DNA of 64,000 nucleotides. Origin: Catonia carolina. Lineage: Eukaryota; Arthropoda; Insecta; Hemiptera; Achilidae. Numbering within the stretch: position 1 is the stretch's first letter; the number at the start of each line of letters is the position of its first letter. This document shows positions 58,233 through 64,000 of this stretch, piece after piece. A program made the translations under genes and the position numbers. Below the pieces are notes generated by a model. The model saw only the letters and a program-made list of their open reading frames with translations. It did no database searches and was not told the DNA's origin. The stretch spans positions 96,207,969 through 96,271,968 of the forward strand of contig JAQMRL010000003.1 in the NCBI GenBank assembly GCA_035578175.1, read 5' to 3'.

Positions 58233-59521
58233 TTTTTTTAAGATGTATTTTTGGAGTTAAGTAACATTGTATGTATAAACAAGTTAATATCACGTTTTTT
58301 TGTTTCACCCCCAACTGAATTAATTAACGAAAAATTATCACGTTTCCCTCCGGATTCATTGGAATTAACTGTATATAGGCCTAAGCTTTGGTAACCACTT
58401 GCAAATAAATTCTTTTTATATTAGGTCTACTAATTTATAAGTTCTCTTATTCTGTTAATATCCAAAAAGAAAGGTCACGTTGCCAAAGAACTAGTAATGG
58501 ATAAATCTAAACGCTCATTGTACTTTCATTTCTATTACATTAGCTTACTTTCAGCTTTATACATAACTGTTAATATCGTGTCAGTATTTTAATGTGGCTC
58601 TATATTTTAAATACCTGCTTGGATTTTTTTTTGAAAACCCCCAGTAAAAAGAACTTGGTTAAGAAAATTAATATTTTCATACGATATTGTATCGAAATTT
58701 TGTGAGTTGTATGGGTATAAATTTGATGCAGACAAATCCTGTTGTAATAAGGAATTTAGTTCAGAAGAAGTTTGGAATAAGGTTTTTTTTTGTTTTAATT
58801 TGACATATTGCTATTGACCAAAATTATGAATTTTTTTCAACGGATTGTTAATTTTAATTATACATTAAATTAAACAAATTTGTTAGATAATAATAAGAAC
58901 AACGGAAATCCGTATAATCTTACATTACATAACAACTGAATCCCAATGGATAGGAATCTAATATGTTGCATACGAGGTAGAACACGTACAAAGTTAATCT
59001 CTAAGCAGAAGCGAAATTGCTTACATGTATAACATCATGTTGTAATTCTTGTTATAATAATTTGGTTAAAACAATACTGCAATTATAATTGGGAAAGTAC
59101 TATTAATTTTGGAACAGCGTTAAATTTATTGATTACATATTTTAGAAGTTGGACTACTTAACCTACCTTATAATAATTCGTTTATATATTTTTACTAAAT
59201 TTCAGCTATTTACCTTTCATTCGGTTACCTACCGTAAGTTGAAACAATCTGAATTAATAAAATAACTTTAAGAAATATTTGTTTTTGCTCGAGCTTTAAT
59301 ATTATTAATGCAGTCCAGTCACATTTGAGGCTACACTTTGGTATTTTGGCGTAACTAATTTTACGATGTATTAACACAAACCCAACTATTTAACACTCTA
59401 CCAGGAGGACCAGAGACTTTATTATTGGGATTGCTTTAACCTAGTTGAAATGTCCCTGTTAAGAGAAAGAGAACCCACATTTTATCCTCTTTAACCCTGC
59501 TGCATAATGACAACCCGGACA
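58233..59521. other. AT-rich DNA, no gene seen
   Basis: No gene. A 28-bp segment between an acceptor-like TTTCAG (59201) and GTAAGT (59235) has no coding resemblance. Confidence 0.5.
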
Positions 59522-60176
59522 CCGTATTTACCCGAATATAAGGCGAGGTTTTTTCTAGAGATTTTTCCTTAAAAATTACAAGTCGCCTAATATTTGAATA
59601 TTTACATAAGCCATAACGAAGATGTAAAAAATAAAAGATTTAAAAATATTGCATAGGCCTATAGTAAAAGTAGTAGGTATCAAATGATTGTATTTGGAAT
59701 GAACATAAACGATAAACTAAATGATATATATTGAAACAATGTTTTAGAAAAACATTACCTGTCTAGTGGGTAGAATGGGCTATAGGATTGCCTAGAACCC
59801 AATTTGTTCAAAGATGAGAGATGTGATTTCTAAGAAAAACATAAAGAAACGTAGACCTGTCTTGTTTATAGAATGGGTTATGGGTGATTCTAGAGCCCAC
59901 GGCTTCCTATACTCACCACAGGGTATATCCTGCATTAGCCTACTGTATTAGTAGTCTAGTTTAAATAGTGAAGACGATGATAATGGAGTTGAAGATGTTT
60001 GTGAAGCTTAAAAAAAGTTTGAAAATTTGATGTTTGTTTTGCGTATAGTGTTTCGTTTATATAACATAGTGTTAATTTCATTTTTAATTAAACAATTAAC
60101 GTAAAAAATTTGTTTTTTTAGAATAGTTTTAAGGGTCGCCTTATATTCGGATCACCTTATATTCGGGTAAATACGG
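59522..60176. mobile_element. TA-flanked MITE
   Basis: Perfect terminal inverted repeats beginning CCGTATTTACCCGAATATAA on the left with the inverse on the right, continuing imperfectly (GGCGAGG / GGTGATCCG...GGCGACCC). TA follows the right end (60177-60178); the left flank is CA. It is 655 bp with no ORF. Inside, a ~50-bp unit around GGGTAGAATGGGCTATAGGA is duplicated (59767 and 59869). It is likely mobilised by a Tc1/mariner- or pogo-type enzyme. Confidence 0.8.
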
Positions 60177-60570
60177 TATCTCCATGCACCCAGAGGTCGA
60201 GCCGGAAACTAACAGAAATAGGATTTGGTGGCAGATCTGACCAATCATAAAAATAGAAGGTTTTAGTCTCATTTGACAGTAACAGTAGTCATCAACTGCC
60301 ATTTAAAGGTGAAATTTATTCGGCCTTTATCTCCCCATCAGTGTCTTTAACCAGCATTGGACCTCCAATATAGTAAATTTGGATAGAATTCCAAAACGCG
60401 TTCTGGGATACAGACCTGAGGAAAAAGGAGGTTGAGAAGACAACAAATCTTTCAGAAGACCACAATTTTCATCAAGACGGAACTTCTATAGAACACAGCC
60501 AAGAGTTTACCACTCGGTGATTTCCTCAATCGAAATAAAACCAGAACATTCCACACTTACACTTACACTT

Positions 60571-60606
60571 GCTGGTTATACAACCAGCAGTTGCTGCTGG
60601 TTGTAT
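60571..60606. repeat. Nested mutually exclusive hairpins
   Basis: ATACAACCAGCAG (60578-60590), loop TTG, CTGCTGGTTGTAT (60594-60606): a perfect 13-bp stem. An overlapping alternative stem GCTGGTT/AACCAGC pairs 60571-60577 with 60582-60588. No gene is nearby, so it probably arose by local duplication. Confidence 0.7.
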
Positions 60607-60772
60607 TAACTTACAGATATTGCCTCTAAATAAAGGCAAAAATGGAAATTCAGTCTCAAAGTGTACCAATGTTATCGAAGAAAGTGAATAAGACAAGTCC
60701 AAGAACCATATCTTTTGTAGTTTTGAAAAAATCTGGGATAAAATGGAAATAACTAGCGGCAAAACTTTCTGA

Positions 60773-60908
60773 TTTTTACTTTCTCTTGCCTATATGAATA
60801 TATAGGAAGGAAAGTATTGTTTTCATGTCGATTTTTCGAAATCGAGTTTTCACCGGATCTATACGTTTTCAGACCCCCTGAACCCAAAAAACATGTTTTT
60901 AGCGATTG

Positions 60909-60969
<61 letters not shown>

Positions 60970-61787
60970 TGTGTGTCTGTGTGTGTGTGTGTGTGTCTGT
61001 GTGTGAACAGAATATCTCAAGAACGGAACATCGTACGAACTTGAAACTTAAGTTACATATCACTACCGGACGCGACACGAACATTTTCATCAAAATCGGT
61101 CAACCGGAAGTAGTAGTAACTTAGTTTATTCGTATAATTTTTCAGTTTTTTGCAATTTTCTCAAAAACTGGTCCTACGATTTTTTTTAAAATCGCCTATT
61201 TTACTCAATTTTTGATTCTCTACAAGATAGGGTAGGCGTCATGTTTGCTGAAATTCTCGGTGAGGCTGTTTTCACGTAAAAACGTTGTTTTTTTAAGATT
61301 ACGGCTTTAATATAAATTTTAGCGCAAAAACTTATATAATAAAAGTTGTAGAGAATTTAAAAACCTACAACTTCTGTTTCAAACATTTTTTTGTATGACG
61401 CTTAGTTTAGCAGTAATTAGCGATTTTCTGATTTTTTCTCACGAAAACGTGTGAAAAATCGATTTTTTAAAGATTTTGGCCTTAGTATGCATTTTACGAC
61501 AAAAGTGTATATAACCAAATTTATAAAAAATTAAAAGATCTACAACTTTTATTAAGAGCATTTTTCTCTAAAGAGCCTAGTTTAGAGAGAAAGAGTGATT
61601 TTCCGTATTTTTAAACCAAACTGAGTTCGAATTTCATTTTGCGTGTTTCACTCATGATTGAAATATGGTTATATTTTTGAGATTAGTTGTTTGTTTATTT
61701 CTAATGTTTTATTACTAATGTTAGGTTTATTGTTAATTATTTATATTGGCAAGAGAAAGTTGTGTGAGTGTTTCACACCAGATTTTT
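60773..61787 (+). repeat. TIR repeat family T, copy G (most complete plus-strand copy)
   Basis: Starts TTTTTACTTTCTCTTGCC at 60773 and ends TTGGCAAGAGAAAGT (61746-61760), followed by the family's GTGAGTGTTTCACACCAG. Contains the TG tract, CAAAATCGGTCAACCGGAAG, CTCTACAAGATAGGGTAGGC, GGTGAGGCTGTTTTCACG and several AGATCTACAACTTTTATT-like units. It can serve as the reference copy for the family (~1 kb). There is no ORF of note. Confidence 0.9.
60910..61005. repeat. (TG)n microsatellite in T-family copy G
   Basis: About 96 bp of nearly pure TG, at the same internal site as in copy A (directly after GCGATTGGTC). Confidence 0.95.
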
Positions 61788-62213
61788 ATGTTTATTGTAC
61801 AATAACTTCTTAAAATGTAATATAAACACATAATGGTTTTAAATAAAACTTTTATTTTATACAAAACATTTAATTCCGGGAACATGAATGTAAATTAAGT
61901 CAACTACAAAATGAAAATAAGTTACAAAAATAAAAATTATTATCATCAAAATATCCAAAAGTTTAGGTACTGGAAAAAACGCGTTAATTTTTTTATACAG
62001 TTTGTTTCGCTAGACATAACAACCCTAACGAATTATAACGAAGTATTTTTGTTCTTTTTGAATCACTCTGTATACGATTATTAGTTTGGCTTCGAGGTAC
62101 ATTCAAAACTTAAGATGTTTATCATAAATATTTAGCAAGCACATGCGCATTGTAAAAATTCTCTTTACTAAGAGGTTTACGTTTGCAGAACAAACTTCAT
62201 TGTCTATGAGAAT

Positions 62214-62215
<2 letters not shown>
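61788..62215. other. AT-rich DNA, no gene seen
   Basis: No features recognised. Confidence 0.5.

Positions 62216-62264
<49 letters not shown>
62216..62264. repeat. (TC)n microsatellite
   Basis: About 24 CT units with one TTT interruption near the end. Confidence 0.95.
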
Positions 62265-64000
62265 TTTTTTACTTAATGTATAAGAAACATACTATATTTT
62301 AGCATCATTTATTTAATACGTACACTGAAATTTATGGTATGAAACAAACAGTATGAGATAAAATTCTCTTTAGTATTTTATTATACGGTTACAAATCCTT
62401 TATACTAATTCTAGTATAATAGAGACTGTAACGCAGAGCTAAGGTACATATCGTATGCACCGTATCGTTTTACTATATATCTAAAACTTGAATGGGAATG
62501 ACAACCCTTTTATCACAGTGCAGTCGAAGTAGCCTATAAAATTGAACCTTCTAAACTACAAACAGTTAAGTATTAATGCAAGCTAAGCTTTATACTTGGT
62601 ACATGAAATTCAATAGTTTGCACCAATTGTGTGTACTACAACATTTTCATTGTAAAGAAAATTTTCCATAAAAATTATTTTCTATGAACTCATACGATAA
62701 AGAAAATTATCCTTGTTTTCAAGGTTAACAAGGTTGGTAGTGTTATGTATAGTTATAATTTTTATATTAATGTACTAAACTTTGAAGGTTTCAAAGTTTT
62801 ACATAAAATTTAAATAACAGGAAAAAATAACCGTAACTCAAACCAACATTTTCGTAAATTTCTTTTAAATTTAAGAAGAATTTTTTGAGTTTCGGTCTTT
62901 TATTTAAGGTTAATTCTTTATTTTAAAAAGAAAAAATACACAACAAACTTAACTATTTAACAATGCACTAAAGAAAATAAAAATAATATAATTTTGATAA
63001 ATTTAAACTAGAGCCTATTGACAAAGTTTTATATTTTACAAGAATAAAAAATTACTAAAAAACACACTTTTATAATAAAATTTGAACTATAGAAACACCT
63101 GTTTGTGAATTCTCCGTAAATGTTTGTACAACGCGAGATAAATGTTAATAGGTGTGTTACTTTGTAAAACCAATGTAGTGTACTAGGCACTATGAGTGCA
63201 GCAGTTCTCCGTATATATCGGCTATGGTACAATATTAGTTTTGTAACTAAAATCAATTAATTATTCTGGTTGTAAGTGGTCAGACTTATTTTTGGTTTTT
63301 AGTTGTTTAGTTTAGTTTTTAATACCATTAGTAATAAATTTACTCTATTATTAGGTTAATCTAATTTTTTTTTTTTGTAATTTACATGCAGTTATAAGCG
63401 TAATAATTTGTTCTTATTAATAATTGTTAATAAAATAGCTGTAATAATTTTAACAAGACGTTTATATATCAGTTGTTGTTAACCAGTTCCCAAAAGAACC
63501 TGAAATACGTGTTAAAATAATTTTCGCAGGAAAACATTTTTGCGCACTAAAAACTATTCTGCTTATTTTCCTATAAAGGTTACCAATACAAGATTTAAAA
63601 ATGCCAATAAACTTTCGTAGAAAGTAACTCTAGTTTATGATAGTTTTAGAAGATATTTTTATTGCGTTCCATAAACAATATTAAATATAAAACTCTGGTT
63701 TAAAAGAATTCATTTTATTACAAAACTCTGCCTGAGGTATGATAGATATCAAACAGCATTATCATAAAATGTAATGCATGAAAGCTGGAAAATTTTCTCT
63801 TAGATAAAAATAGCTAAACGAGCTAATACTTACAATAACTAAGTAAATAACTTAGGTCGCACAGTTTTTATTTCATTTTTCGTTTTATTTTTCTTAGTCT
63901 GTGAAAGTAAACATGTTTTTCGTTATTATCGATATCCACTTCCTCTTTCTTGATAAATCTACGGAATCAGGGTATGAATCTGTCTTCTCCATGTATTAAT
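62265..64000. other. AT-rich DNA, no gene seen
   Basis: No ORF with family resemblance, no recognised repeat copy. Confidence 0.5.

Overview
This is a non-coding-dominated, AT-rich animal nuclear window, most probably from an insect. The evidence is Jockey-type non-LTR retrotransposons, tRNA-derived SINEs, piggyBac-, pogo-, mariner- and Tc1-type relics, Helitron pieces, and spliced exons with GT-AG borders. No bacterial-type operon, CRISPR array, intact rRNA or intact host tRNA is visible. Species-level assignment is not possible from sequence alone.

Layout. 1-3308 is the 3' part of a decayed Jockey-like element (end of ORF1, ORF2 with endonuclease and reverse transcriptase, poly-A). 3.3-21 kb is AT-rich DNA with SINEs, two other RT remnants, two copies (10.3 and 17.5 kb) of a TIR-bordered repeat that carries a (TG)n tract, and copies of a second ~390-bp repeat. 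21.7-25.9 kb holds the only convincing host coding sequence. It consists of three short plus-strand exons (66, 69 and 75 nt, all in the same phase) encoding consecutive leucine-rich repeats in the style of a glycoprotein-hormone-type LGR receptor. Its introns are full of transposon debris. 25.9-33 kb carries more repeat copies, an RNase H remnant and a Jockey tail.

33.2-35.7 kb has two TTAA-bordered, piggyBac-like non-autonomous elements. The second (34004-35691) encloses a GC-rich block with a TATA box and a perfect replication-dependent-histone 3' stem-loop, but no recognisable histone ORF. This is the most unusual object in the window. 36-52 kb contains further repeat copies, a Tc1 remnant, a 1.34-kb pogo element keeping only the DNA-binding half of its transposase, an internally deleted mariner element, and LINE and Helitron tails. 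52949-57577 is a full-length Jockey element flanked by a 9-bp target-site duplication, with both ORFs recognisable and only a few stops. 58-62 kb has a SINE, a TA-flanked MITE, a third (TG)n-bearing repeat copy and a (TC)n tract. The rest is AT-rich sequence in which I see no gene.

Most coding potential therefore belongs to transposable elements. The host content is the LRR receptor exons, and possibly the histone-type cassette that seems to have been captured by a transposon.
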